From: Cryptosporangium arvum DSM 44712
GTDB lineage: Bacteria > Actinomycetota > Actinomycetes > Mycobacteriales > Cryptosporangiaceae
Assembly (NCBI RefSeq): GCF_000585375.1
Contig: NZ_KK073874.1
Location: 2,852,001-2,916,000 of the forward strand
Direction of reading: 5' to 3'
DNA length: 64,000 nucleotides
Shown: positions 16,249-24,484 of the stretch, piece after piece
Numbering within the stretch: position 1 is the stretch's first letter
Layout of the letters: every line of letters begins with the position of its first letter
Notes under the pieces: model-generated
Databases searched by the model: none
Told to the model about the DNA's origin: nothing
What the model saw: the letters and a program-made list of their open reading frames with translations, nothing else
Translations under genes and position numbers: made by a program

Positions 16249-16994
16249 GCCGGGGCCAGCTCGTCCCCGACGCGGATCTCGCCCGGCTCCACCACGTCGG
16301 CGTAGACACCGAAGTGGATGCCGCGCCCGAGCTCGCCCACCGTCACCCCGCGATACCCCTTGATCAGGTGCAACGTCTTCAGGTCGGTCGCGCCGCCGTC
16401 GGGGTCACGGGTGGTCGCCGCGCACCGCGGCACTGGGCCGCCGACACGCAGCACCACCGACCCGGCGCGGAACTCCGCACCGGCCCAGCCGTCCTCGGCG
16501 TGCGGCGCACCGCCGGCGAACTCCACCGACATCCGGAAGCGGCGCGAGTCCACCGGCGCCACCCCGGCCCGGGACGCCAGCTCACCCACCGACGCCTCGC
16601 CGAGCAGCGTCAGCGCGTGCACGTCGCAGCCGCCGTTCGGCTCGTCGGCGTGCACCAGCCGCACGGGCTGACCGGCCCGCTCGGTGAAGTACGCCGACCA
16701 CGGCCCGAGCACCTCGTGCGCCGCGACGTGCTTGAGACCGTAGAAGTCGGCCTCCACGGCCGGCCCGAGCTCGATCGGCGCCCGGACCCCCGACACGTCC
16801 AGGAAGCCCGGCGACCAGGACGCCCGCGCCCCGAGGAAGGCCCCGGTGCGCGAAGCGGAGAACAGCTTGCCGTCCGCGTCGACCAGGAAGAACTGCCGGT
16901 CGCCGACGATGCCGGTGGGCGTCACCACGACCGAGGCCGGGTGCTCGGCACGCAGGCCCTTGACCGGGACGACGGTTAGCCGGCTCACGCGCAC
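16245..16994 (-). CDS. MOSC-domain protein (molybdenum-cofactor-sulfurase C-terminal type)
   Basis: The protein has 249 residues: a MOSC N-terminal beta barrel (SRLTVVPVKGLRAEHPASVVVTPTGIVGDRQFFLVD) followed by the MOSC domain. This domain carries FRMSVEFAGG and the conserved Cys in GPVPRCAATTRDPDGG. Such proteins act in Moco-dependent N-oxide reduction or sulfur transfer to metals. The start is GTG 16994 or GTG 16988; no clear RBS separates them. It is divergent from the AraC gene with an 18-bp gap. Confidence 0.85.
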   Translation of the reverse strand: MRVSRLTVVPVKGLRAEHPASVVVTPTGIVGDRQFFLVDADGKLFSASRTGAFLGARASWSPGFLDVSGVRAPIELGPAVEADFYGLKHVAAHEVLGPWSAYFTERAGQPVRLVHADEPNGGCDVHALTLLGEASVGELASRAGVAPVDSRRFRMSVEFAGGAPHAEDGWAGAEFRAGSVVLRVGGPVPRCAATTRDPDGGATDLKTLHLIKGYRGVTVGELGRGIHFGVYADVVEPGEIRVGDELAPA

Positions 16995-17012
16995 GGGCTT
17001 AGCGTAGTCAGC

Positions 17013-17837
17013 ATGATCGACGAGGCGGTCCGTGGTCGGCCCGCCCCGGCGCTGCGGCCGTACGTCGCCTGGTACTCCGGTTACCGGCAGGCCGGCATCG
17101 CGCCGGGGCGGCACCGGGGCCTGCCGTCGCCGTACCTCACGCTCATCGTCACGATCGACGACCCTCTCGTCGTGGCGGCGCACCCCGACCCGGCCCAGCC
17201 GGCCGAGCAGTACACGACGCTCGTCGGCGGGCTGCACACGGTTCCGGCGCTGATCACCCACGACGGACGGCAGTCGGGGGTGCAGCTCGCGCTCCGTCCG
17301 CTGGGCGCGCGGGCGCTGCTCGGGCTCCCGGCCGGCGAACTCGGCCACCTCGACGTCCGCGGCGAGGACGTGCTCGGCCCGTTCGCCGCCGAGCTGCACG
17401 AACGCCTCCGCGCGGCGTCGAGCTGGCCGGCCCGGTTCGCCGCGGTGGACGCCGTCTTCCTGAAGATCTGCCGGCCCGCGAACGCGCCGCTCCCCGAGAT
17501 CACCGCGGCCTGGCGTCTCCTGACCGGGGGCGGGCACACGGTCGCCGCGGCCGCGGACGCCGTCGGCTGGAGCGTGCGTCGCCTCTCCGACCGCTTCGGC
17601 ACCGAGCTCGGCGTCTCCCCGAAGACCGCGGCGAAGATCGCCCGCTTCGACCGGGCGCGGCGGCTCCTGCTGACCACCGACCGCGGCCTCGCCGACGTGG
17701 CCGTCGCCTGCGGCTACTACGACCAGGCGCACCTGGCGCGCGACTTCCGCGACCTCGCCGGCGCACCGCCCAGCCAGTGGCTGGCCGAGGAGCGCCGATT
17801 CGTCCAAGCCCACGACGACGACGCGGGGGAAAGCTGA
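17013..17837 (+). CDS. AraC-family transcriptional regulator
   Basis: The protein has 274 residues. An N-terminal region like DUF6597 (RPYVAWYSGYRQAG ... GVQLALRPLGARALLGLPAGEL) precedes a C-terminal AraC double HTH. That HTH carries VAAAADAVGWSVRRLSDRFGTELGVSPKTAAKIARFDRA and LADVAVACGYYDQAHLARDFRDLAGAPPSQW. It is followed after 4 bp by a VOC protein, a common pairing in which the regulator likely controls the VOC gene. Confidence 0.9.
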   Translation: MIDEAVRGRPAPALRPYVAWYSGYRQAGIAPGRHRGLPSPYLTLIVTIDDPLVVAAHPDPAQPAEQYTTLVGGLHTVPALITHDGRQSGVQLALRPLGARALLGLPAGELGHLDVRGEDVLGPFAAELHERLRAASSWPARFAAVDAVFLKICRPANAPLPEITAAWRLLTGGGHTVAAAADAVGWSVRRLSDRFGTELGVSPKTAAKIARFDRARRLLLTTDRGLADVAVACGYYDQAHLARDFRDLAGAPPSQWLAEERRFVQAHDDDAGES

Positions 17838-17841
17838 GGTC

Positions 17842-18234
17842 ATGACACAGACCGTGTGGCCCACCCTCCGCGCTCGCGACGCCCGGGCGCTCATCGACTT
17901 CCTGGTCACTGCGTTCGGGTTCGAGGAGGTGGTGGCGCACTCCGGGGACGACGGCGTCATTCAGCACGCCGAACTGGCCTGGCCCGGCGGCGGCGGGATC
18001 ATGCTCGGCCAGGAGCGCGACGACCCGGACAACCCGTGGAAGCTCCCGCCGGGAACGTTCGGCGCGTACATCGTGACGAGCACGCCCGACGCGCTGCACG
18101 AACGCGCGGCGGCGGCCGGCGCGGAAATTCTCCGGAAGCCGTTCGACACCGACTACGGGTCCCGCGACTTCGCCGTCCGTGACCCCGAGGGCAACCTCTG
18201 GTCGTTCGGGACCTATCCCGGCCACGCGCGCTGA
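17842..18234 (+). CDS. VOC-superfamily (glyoxalase/bleomycin-resistance-like) protein
   Basis: The 130-residue protein has two beta-alpha-beta-beta-beta modules: VWPTLRARDARALIDFLVTAFGFEEVV and the closing signature DYGSRDFAVRDPEGNLWSFGTY. It may be a metal-dependent lyase/dioxygenase or a binding protein. The substrate is unknown. It is co-transcribed with the AraC gene. Confidence 0.88.
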   Translation: MTQTVWPTLRARDARALIDFLVTAFGFEEVVAHSGDDGVIQHAELAWPGGGGIMLGQERDDPDNPWKLPPGTFGAYIVTSTPDALHERAAAAGAEILRKPFDTDYGSRDFAVRDPEGNLWSFGTYPGHAR

Positions 18235-18238
18235 GGCC

Positions 18239-18269
18239 GAGTCGGCGGCGCATCCCGTGCCGCCGACTC
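18239..18269 (+). terminator. Hairpin terminator after the VOC gene
   Basis: GAGTCGGCGGC and its exact complement GCCGCCGACTC form an 11-bp stem with a 9-nt loop, starting 4 bp after the stop codon. No T-run follows, as is usual in actinomycetes. Confidence 0.7.
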
Positions 18270-18353
18270 AAACCCCGATGTATTGACTTGTCACCATTAG
18301 GTCGTTCTTACTCAGCGTGGGGATGCCGTAGTCACGGTCCGCTGGGGGACGGC

Positions 18354-18626
18354 GTGCGAATACTTCTGGGGATGAGTGTGCTCGTCGTGGCGGCTGTGGC
18401 GGCCGACCGCGTACTTACGGTGACGGGGATGCCGTTACCGGTCTACGTCGCGATCGTGTTCGGCCTCACGCTCGTCGCTCCGTTCGGGGTCCGGAGCTGG
18501 CACCTGCGCCATCCCGACCGCTGCGAGCACTGCCGCGGCCGCGGCTCGACGACGTTCGTCGCCGCGCGTCGCTTACGCACGCGGATGTGCTCGTTCTGCC
18601 ACGGCAGCGGCCGGATGAGCGTCTGA
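18354..18626 (+). CDS. Small membrane protein with DnaJ-type zinc-finger motif
   Basis: The 90-residue protein has two N-terminal hydrophobic segments (ILLGMSVLVVAAVAADRVL and LPVYVAIVFGLTLVAPF). It ends with two CxxCxGxG boxes (CEHCRGRG and CSFCHGSG) that would bind one zinc, as in the cysteine-rich region of DnaJ. GTG 18354 follows GGGGGAC closely; ATG 18372 is an alternative. It is probably a membrane-anchored zinc-ribbon protein. Its role is unknown. Confidence 0.65.
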   Translation: MRILLGMSVLVVAAVAADRVLTVTGMPLPVYVAIVFGLTLVAPFGVRSWHLRHPDRCEHCRGRGSTTFVAARRLRTRMCSFCHGSGRMSV

Positions 18627-18709
18627 CGCGGCATTTTGTTCCCGCCGCACATTTACGCGCCGTCCATCCCACTCATACCCTGACGTCCGGTCGGCGGAAG
18701 GGAAACGAC

Positions 18710-19786
18710 ATGGCCTCGACGACGCTCTCCCCGGTTACCGGACCATCCGCGTGGCGCGGTGACCAGTTACAACACGACCGCAGCTGGATCTATCACCTCA
18801 CCGAGGAGCAGATCGCCGAACTCGAGGCGGTCGGGCGGAAGTTCGTCCTCGACGACCCCGACCTGCGCACCGTGACCCGTGAGGACTACCCGCTGCCGGT
18901 CTGCGCGCCGGCGATCGAGCAGTGGGGTCACGACATGTCGCGCGGGCGCGGGTTCGTGCTCATCCGCGGCCTGCAGACCGAGCTCTACTCCGACGCGCTC
19001 TCCGGCGCCATCTTCTACCTGACCGGGCTGCACCTCGGCTCGCCGATGCAGCAGAACGGCATGGGCGACCTGATCGACCACGTGGTCGCGACCTCGGACA
19101 AGACGATGGACGACCCGACGGCCCGGTCCTCCCGGGTGCGCGACAAGCTGGTGTTCCACTCGGACAGCTCCGACGCGGTCGCGCTGTTCTGCCTGCGCCC
19201 GGCCAAGCAGGGCGGGGCGTCGAGCCTGGTGTCGGGCGCGCAGATCTACAACGAGATCGTGGCGCGGCGCCCCGACCTCGCGCCGCTGCTGCTCGAGCCG
19301 GTGCACTTCGACTGGCGGCGGCAGGACTCCAACGCGCCGTCGAACACCTACGTGTCGCCGATCGTCAGCATCGTGGACGGCGTGTGCAGCATCTACGCCG
19401 GATCGACGTACATCCTCACCGCGCAGAACTACCCCGAAGTGCCGAAGCTGACGCCCGAGCAGCTCGAGGTCATCGCGATGTTCGACGCGATCACCTACGA
19501 GCCCGGGATGGCGCTGGACATGGACTTCCAGCCCGGCGACATCCAATGGGTGTCGAACTTCGCGGCGCTGCACTCGCGCACCGAGTTCACCGACCACCCG
19601 GAGTGGCAGCGGCGCCGGCACCTGCTGCGGCTCTGGGACGAGCGGGACCGGGACCGGCCGCGCGTGCCGAACTTCGGCAAGCCGGTCGTGGCCCGCGACC
19701 AGAAGCGCGAGGACGACCTCGCCGCGATCCCCGACGTCGGCCAGTTCTCGGTGAAGACCGCGGTCATCCCGCGTCCCGTCGCCTGA
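18710..19786 (+). CDS. TauD/TfdA-like Fe(II)/2-oxoglutarate dioxygenase
   Basis: The 358-residue double-stranded beta-helix protein has an iron-binding H-x-D in KLVFHSDSSDAVALFCLR. The distal His and 2OG-binding Arg lie in FAALHSRTEFTDHPEWQRRRHLLRLW. The N-terminus includes RGFVLIRGL, typical of TauD. It hydroxylates an unknown substrate; the clavaminate-synthase-like subgroup is most similar by eye. ATG 18710 is preceded by GGAAGGGAAA. It is monocistronic and closed by a strong hairpin. Confidence 0.88.
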   Translation: MASTTLSPVTGPSAWRGDQLQHDRSWIYHLTEEQIAELEAVGRKFVLDDPDLRTVTREDYPLPVCAPAIEQWGHDMSRGRGFVLIRGLQTELYSDALSGAIFYLTGLHLGSPMQQNGMGDLIDHVVATSDKTMDDPTARSSRVRDKLVFHSDSSDAVALFCLRPAKQGGASSLVSGAQIYNEIVARRPDLAPLLLEPVHFDWRRQDSNAPSNTYVSPIVSIVDGVCSIYAGSTYILTAQNYPEVPKLTPEQLEVIAMFDAITYEPGMALDMDFQPGDIQWVSNFAALHSRTEFTDHPEWQRRRHLLRLWDERDRDRPRVPNFGKPVVARDQKREDDLAAIPDVGQFSVKTAVIPRPVA

Positions 19787-19800
19787 TCGCCCCCCTCGGC

Positions 19801-19831
19801 GGCGCCCCGGAAATTCACTTTCCGGGGCGCC
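19801..19831 (+). terminator. Hairpin terminator after the dioxygenase gene
   Basis: GGCGCCCCGGAAA and its perfect complement form a 13-bp stem with loop TTCAC, 14 bp after the stop codon. Confidence 0.8.
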
Positions 19832-20090
19832 GCGGCGTTCGTACCCTGATTCACGTGAGCACGCAGCAGCAGGGACAACGGCGGGAGTAACGCGCGGGCA
19901 GCCGCGTCAGCGCCTCCTTCATCGAGAGGCCGTCGCGGGCCGCGCGGATCGCGCGAGCGGCGGTCCCCACCAGCGCGAGGCCCCGGGCTCATCACCCGGA
20001 GAGCGCCGCCGGGTTCGTTGCGCCCCGGCCGCGCCGCCCGCGCTGGTACCGGCCGGCGGGACCGCTACCCCCGCCGGCCGGCCCGAACCA
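19832..20090. other. 259-bp stretch without a supported gene
   Basis: It lies between the dioxygenase terminator and the tRNA. A tiny 11-codon frame from GTG 19858 and, on the minus strand, a 40-codon frame reading AARAIRAARDGLSMKEALTRLPAR can be seen. Neither has a convincing start or family match. The region probably contains the tRNA promoter. Confidence 0.5.
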
Positions 20091-20163
20091 TGCGGGCTGG
20101 TGTAACCAGGCAGCACGACCGGCTCTGGACCGGTCGGTGGAGGTTCGAATCCTCCGCCCGCAG
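20091..20163 (+). tRNA. tRNA-Gln(CTG)
   Basis: The 7-bp acceptor stem TGCGGGC/GCCCGCA closes the molecule. The anticodon stem ACCGG/CCGGT encloses loop CTCTGGA, giving anticodon CUG, which reads CAG. The T-arm is GAGG-TTCGAATC-CTCC with G as discriminator. CCA is not encoded, as is usual in actinobacteria. The GTGTAACCAGGCAGCAC D-arm resembles actinobacterial tRNA-Gln. Confidence 0.93.
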
Positions 20164-20168
20164 CAACC

Positions 20169-20981
20169 TCAGCCCTTGGTGCCGGTCAGCGCGATGCCCT
20201 CCACGAACTGGCGCTGCATGACGACGAACACCGCGATCACCGGCAGGGACGCCAGCAGCGACCCGGCCATCAGCAGCGGGTAGTCGGTGAGGAACTGGCC
20301 CTGCATCGACGCCAGGCCGGCGGAGAGCGTCATCTTCTCGGGGTCGTTGTTGACCACCAGCGGCCAGAAGAAGTCGTTCCAGGACCAGATCGTCGTCAGG
20401 ATGCCGAGCGCGATCATTCCCGGGCGGGCCAGCGGCACCATCACCGACCACCAGATCCGCAGCGGGTTCGCCCCGTCGAGGCGCGCGGCCTCGTCCAGTT
20501 CGGCCGGCAGGCCGAGGAAGAACTGACGCAGCAGGAACGTGCCGAACGCGCTGAACAGGCCGGGCACGATCAGCGCCGGCAGGCTGTTGAGCCAGCCCAG
20601 GTCGGCGATGATCTCGTACTGCGGAATGATGAACAGCTGCGGCGGCACCATCAGCACCGAGAGGAACAGCCCGAACAGCACGGTGCGCCCGGGGAACCGC
20701 AGCCGCGCGAACGCGTACGCCGCGAGCGAGCACATCAGCACCTGCCCGAGTGCCCGCGCCGCGACCATCACCACGGTGTTGAGGAACTGGGACCCGAACG
20801 GCACCAGATCGAACACCTTCGTGTAGTTGCTCCACTGCCCGTCGGGCACGAGCGTCGGCGGCACCGACGTGGCGTGCTCCAACGTCTTGAGCGATGTCAG
20901 GAACTGCCAGATGAACGGGGCCACCATGGCCAGCGCGCCGATCGTCAGCAGCAGGTGCGTGAGGCCGAACTTCCTAGTCAT
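20169..20981 (-). CDS. Carbohydrate ABC transporter permease, MalG-like
   Basis: The 270-residue inner-membrane permease has six hydrophobic segments and the EAA loop DEAARLDGANPLRIWWSVMVPLARP that contacts the ATPase. It overlaps the MalF-like gene by 8 bp. No ATPase gene is present locally, so the system probably uses a shared MsiK-type ATPase encoded elsewhere, as known in actinomycetes. It ends 5 bp from the tRNA. Confidence 0.93.
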   Translation of the reverse strand: MTRKFGLTHLLLTIGALAMVAPFIWQFLTSLKTLEHATSVPPTLVPDGQWSNYTKVFDLVPFGSQFLNTVVMVAARALGQVLMCSLAAYAFARLRFPGRTVLFGLFLSVLMVPPQLFIIPQYEIIADLGWLNSLPALIVPGLFSAFGTFLLRQFFLGLPAELDEAARLDGANPLRIWWSVMVPLARPGMIALGILTTIWSWNDFFWPLVVNNDPEKMTLSAGLASMQGQFLTDYPLLMAGSLLASLPVIAVFVVMQRQFVEGIALTGTKG

Positions 20982-21978
20982 AGGTCACCCACCGCTTCTG
21001 GAGGCGGAACTGCACCGCGGTCAGGGCGACGATGAGCGCGAGCAGGATCATCGCGATCGCGGCGCCGTAGCCCTTGTCGTTGTTCTGGAACGCCTCGGCG
21101 TAGAAGAGGTAGACGATCGTCTCCATGCTCTCGAACGCCGGGTTCGCGCGCGACGCCTGGTTCGAGCCCCCGGCGAGCACGTAGACCAGGTCGAACAGCT
21201 GCAGCGATCCGATCACCGACACGACCGAGACGAAGAAGATCGTCGGCGAGAGCAGCGGCACCGTGATGCGGAAGAACTGCTGGACCGGGCCGGCGCCGTC
21301 GATCTCCGCGGCCTCGTAGTAGTGCCGGGGGATACCCTTCACCGCCGCGATGAAGATGACCAGGTTGTAGCCCAGCCCCATCCAGATCCCGACGATCACC
21401 ATCGCGATCAGCGCGGTCCGCGAATCGGCGATCCAGTGCGGACCTTCGATGCCGACCAGCGACAGCAGGTAGTTCAGGATCCCGAAGTCACCGCTGTAGA
21501 TCCAGCGCCAGATCATCGCGACCGCGACCGGCGTCGTCACGACCGGCAGGAAGAAGAACGTGCGGTAGACGGCGACGCCGCGCAATCCGGGGCGTGAGAG
21601 CAGCGCGGCGATCACGACCGCGATCGGGATGCCGATCAGCCCCAGCGCGGTGTACGCGAGGGTGTTGACGAGCGACCGGCCGACCTCCGGGTCGCTGATC
21701 AGCTCCTGGTAGTTCTCCAGGCCGACCCACTCGGACGGGCCGCCGAACGGGCCGGCCTCGGTGAACGAGAGGTAGGCGGTCTGCAGCACCGGCCAGAGGT
21801 AGAACACCGCGAGGCCGATTCCGGTCGGGGCGATCAGCGCGTACCCCCAGAGCGCCTCGCGCCAGTCCGTGCGCCGCCGCCGGCGGCCACCCGCGGCGGC
21901 CCCTACCGCCGCCGCGGGTGGCTCGGCGCCGGTGGCAGGCACTTTCCCCCGCCCGCCACCGGTGTCCAGGAGAGCCAC
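20974..21978 (-). CDS. Carbohydrate ABC transporter permease, MalF-like
   Basis: The protein has 334 residues. A cytoplasmic N-terminus of about 40 residues is rich in Gly/Ala/Arg, followed by six transmembrane segments and the EAA loop YEAAEIDGAGPVQQFFRITVPLLSP. It starts 1 bp after the stop of the solute-binding protein gene. A perfect 15-bp inverted repeat (21886-21900/21908-21922) lies in its N-terminal codons. Confidence 0.93.
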   Translation of the reverse strand: MALLDTGGGRGKVPATGAEPPAAAVGAAAGGRRRRRTDWREALWGYALIAPTGIGLAVFYLWPVLQTAYLSFTEAGPFGGPSEWVGLENYQELISDPEVGRSLVNTLAYTALGLIGIPIAVVIAALLSRPGLRGVAVYRTFFFLPVVTTPVAVAMIWRWIYSGDFGILNYLLSLVGIEGPHWIADSRTALIAMVIVGIWMGLGYNLVIFIAAVKGIPRHYYEAAEIDGAGPVQQFFRITVPLLSPTIFFVSVVSVIGSLQLFDLVYVLAGGSNQASRANPAFESMETIVYLFYAEAFQNNDKGYGAAIAMILLALIVALTAVQFRLQKRWVTYD

Positions 21979-21979
21979 G

Positions 21980-23230
21980 CTACTTTTCCTCGGCCAGAGC
22001 GTCGTCCATCGCGGTGGCGAGCTCCTTCGAGGCGGCCGCCACGTCGGTCGTGCCGTTCCAGGCCGGCGTGAGGTACTTCGTCTCCAGCTCCTGCCAGGCG
22101 GCGGTGTTGCGCGAGACCGGGTAGGGCACCGAGTACTCGACCTCGTCGAGGAACGCCTGCAGGTTGAACTCGGGGTGCGACTTCACCCATGCGTCCTGGG
22201 TGCCGTTGAACGCCGGGATGACGCCGTTCTGCGCGAGCAGCTCAGCGGCTTCCTTGGAGCCGAGGAACTTCACGAACTCCTTCGCCGCGGCGGGCGACTT
22301 CGTCTTCGCCGCGACGACGTTCGCGAGGCCGTGGATGATCGTCGCGCGCTTCTTGCCCTGCGGCAGCACCGCGACGTCGGCGCGGGTCTTCGTGTACTCG
22401 TTCGTCGAGAACTCCGCGGCGTTCCAGGAGCCGCCGTAGTACATCGCGATCTTGCCCGACTCGAACAGGTTGATCGCCTGGGTGTCGGTGAGCGTCTTGA
22501 GGCTCGGGGACTGGCCGGCCTTGATCAGGTCGGTCCAGAACTTCAGGCCCTCGATCGTCGCCGGGTCGGCGTAGCCGGACTTCGTGGCGTCGTCGGAGAG
22601 CACCGTGCCACCGGCCTGGTAGATGGTGTTGTACTGGTACTCCTGCGCCGAGGTGAGCGTCGAGCCGATCGCGTACTGGCCCTTGGCCTTGTTCGTCAGC
22701 TTCGCCGCGGCGGCCTTGAAGGTGTCCCACGTCCACGTGTCGTCCGGGTACTTGACCTTGGCCGCGTCGAAGAGCTCCTTGTTGTACCAGAGCCCGACGG
22801 TGTCGAAGTCCTTCGGCACCCCGTAGGTCTTGCCCTCGACCGTGTAGAGGTCGACGAGCGACTTCGGGTAGTTGCCGGTGTCGACGCCGTCGAGCGGCAG
22901 CAGGACGTCGTTCGTGGCGTAGAGCTGGAAGTTCGGGCCGTTCATCCAGAAGACGTCGGGCGCGGCGCCGCCGGTGGCCGCCGCCTTCATCTTCGTCCAG
23001 TACGTCTCCCAGGGGGAGAGCTGGACGTTCACCGTGATGTTCGGGTGGGTCTTGGTGAAGTCCGCGGCGAGCTTCTGCATCGCCGGCACCTGGTTCTTGT
23101 CCCAGACCGCGTACGAGATGGTCGCCTTCGCGTTCGGGTCGTCGTTGGTGTCGGAGTCGCCACCGCAGGCGGCAGTGGCCATCACTGCGACTAAGCCGAC
23201 CAGAGCGCCGGTGCGTCGGAACCATGACAT
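21980..23230 (-). CDS. Sugar ABC transporter solute-binding lipoprotein
   Basis: The 416-residue family 1 extracellular binding protein has a signal peptide ending in lipobox ATAACGG (Cys about 22). It contains PDVFWMNGPNFQLYATNDVLLPLDG and IAMYYGGSWNAAEF, typical of the MalE/UgpB type. It delivers an unidentified sugar or glycoside to the two permeases downstream. Expression probably starts from TTGACA (minus strand 23319-23314) at the end of the ROK gene. Confidence 0.93.
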   Translation of the reverse strand: MSWFRRTGALVGLVAVMATAACGGDSDTNDDPNAKATISYAVWDKNQVPAMQKLAADFTKTHPNITVNVQLSPWETYWTKMKAAATGGAAPDVFWMNGPNFQLYATNDVLLPLDGVDTGNYPKSLVDLYTVEGKTYGVPKDFDTVGLWYNKELFDAAKVKYPDDTWTWDTFKAAAAKLTNKAKGQYAIGSTLTSAQEYQYNTIYQAGGTVLSDDATKSGYADPATIEGLKFWTDLIKAGQSPSLKTLTDTQAINLFESGKIAMYYGGSWNAAEFSTNEYTKTRADVAVLPQGKKRATIIHGLANVVAAKTKSPAAAKEFVKFLGSKEAAELLAQNGVIPAFNGTQDAWVKSHPEFNLQAFLDEVEYSVPYPVSRNTAAWQELETKYLTPAWNGTTDVAAASKELATAMDDALAEEK

Positions 23231-23294
23231 GGGGGAGTCCTAGGGGTGAGCCCGGCCGCGACGCCGATCGAGCGCCGCAGGATTTCCACTATTA

Positions 23295-23319
23295 ATGGAC
23301 TCCAGTAAAAAGATGTCAA
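23295..23319 (-). promoter_or_regulatory. Promoter of sugar ABC operon with possible ROK site
   Basis: On the minus strand, a perfect -35 TTGACA (23319-23314) is followed 17 bp later by ATTAAT. Between them is CTGGAGTCCAT, an odd palindrome (TGGAGTCCA). It matches CTGGAGAGGAT upstream of the ROK gene (24459-24469) at 9 of 11 positions. A shared ROK operator is inferred. Confidence 0.45.
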
Positions 23320-24416
23320 GGGACCAGCTGGGGCTGCACGTGGTCGAGCGCGAGTTTCACGGCACCCAGCGCGACGCTCTCCTCGCCGAGCGTGGAGGCC
23401 AGCACCTCCGGCGTCCGAATGCAGTGCTTATCGAGCTCTTTGCGCAGCGGCTCGAGCAGGACGTCGGCGGAGCGTGAAAAACCTCCGCCGAGCACGACCA
23501 TCTGCGGATCGAGGGCGAGCACCAGCGCGGCCGTGCCGACCGAGAGGTCACGCACGTAGCGACGTACCGCGCCGAGCGCCGACCGGTCGCCGGCGCGAGC
23601 GGCCGCGAACAGGTCGGCGGCCTCGCCGTCCCACGCCTGCAGGTGCTCCTGGGCCCGGATCCAGCCGACGTTCGGCAGCGCGCCGATCTCGCCGGCCGCC
23701 CCGCCGAAGCCGCGGTGCAGCTTGCCGTCGATGACCAGGCCGACGCCGGTACGCAGGCCGGCGAGCAGGTGGACGAAGTCCTTCGCGTACCGGGCGACAC
23801 CGCGCCACTGCTCGGCCAGCGCGGCCAGCCGGCTGTCGTTGTCGACCACGACCGGGCCGCGGAACGTGGTGCCGAAATGCTGTGCGAGGTCGAGGCCGGT
23901 CCACTCCGGGATCGCGACCGACAGCACGACGCGGCCACCGGGGTCGACCAGCCCGCTGCTGGCCACGCCGACCGCCCACAGCTCACCGGCGGGCAGGCCG
24001 GCGGCGCGCAGGCCCTCGCTGACCACGCTGTCGGCCGCCGCGAGCCGGGTCGCCCGCCCCGCGGTCTCCGCCACCGCGGTCTGGGCCCGCCCGAGCACCG
24101 TGCCGTCCAGGTCGGTGACGAGCGCACGCACCCGGTGCCCACCGATGTCGACGCCGAGCACGTGACCGGCGTCGCCGCGGAACCGGTAGCGCCGGGCCGG
24201 GCGACCCATCGCGCCGGCGACCGGGGGCACCTCGGCCACCCAGCCCTGCGCCACCAGCGCGCCCACCACGTCCTCGGTCGAGGCGCGGGAGAGGCCGGCG
24301 CGCGCCGCCAGCTCGGTGAGCGTCGCCGGTTCCCCGGCGCGCAGCACCCGCACCATGGTCAGCGAGTTGAGCTGCCGCAGGCGCGACAAGTCGCCGCCCG
24401 CGATCTCCTCGGCCAT
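23316..24416 (-). CDS. ROK-family transcriptional repressor
   Basis: The 366-residue protein has an N-terminal winged helix (LRQLNSLTMVRVLRAGEPATLTELAARAGLSRASTEDVVGALVAQGWV). A ROK ATPase-fold domain follows (HVLGVDIGGHRVRALVTDLDG, RTGVGLVIDGKLHRGFGGAAGEIGAL). The zinc-binding CxCGxxGC motif of ROK kinases is absent and GEIGH is GEIGAL, so it is a regulator rather than a kinase. ATG 24416 has AAGGGAG 5 nt upstream. It likely controls the ABC operon and divergent oxidoreductase/kinase genes in response to the sugar. Confidence 0.88.
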   Translation of the reverse strand: MAEEIAGGDLSRLRQLNSLTMVRVLRAGEPATLTELAARAGLSRASTEDVVGALVAQGWVAEVPPVAGAMGRPARRYRFRGDAGHVLGVDIGGHRVRALVTDLDGTVLGRAQTAVAETAGRATRLAAADSVVSEGLRAAGLPAGELWAVGVASSGLVDPGGRVVLSVAIPEWTGLDLAQHFGTTFRGPVVVDNDSRLAALAEQWRGVARYAKDFVHLLAGLRTGVGLVIDGKLHRGFGGAAGEIGALPNVGWIRAQEHLQAWDGEAADLFAAARAGDRSALGAVRRYVRDLSVGTAALVLALDPQMVVLGGGFSRSADVLLEPLRKELDKHCIRTPEVLASTLGEESVALGAVKLALDHVQPQLVP

Positions 24417-24455
24417 CCACACTCCCTTGACCTGAAGCCGCACCGGGGGTTACTA

Positions 24456-24469
24456 ATCCTGGAGAGGAT
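24456..24469. promoter_or_regulatory. Candidate ROK operator between divergent genes
   Basis: ATCCTGGAGAGGAT has 5-bp inverted arms around GGAG. It sits in the 68-bp gap between the ROK repressor start and the oxidoreductase start. It shares the CTGGAG core with the site upstream of the ABC operon. Confidence 0.45.
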
Positions 24470-24484
24470 AGAAAGTAGGCTCCC

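Noticed and set aside
18587-18709. Upstream extension of the TauD-like gene
   Set aside because: The extra N-terminus overlaps the zinc-finger gene and has no family similarity. ATG 18710 has an RBS.
19858-19893. An 11-codon frame (VSTQQQGQRRE) that could be a leader peptide
   Set aside because: It lies after a terminator, has no attenuator structure and is followed by no gene on its strand.
20091-20168. tRNA-Gln as an attachment site for an integrated element
   Set aside because: No integrase, no repeated tRNA 3' end and ordinary catabolic genes on both sides.
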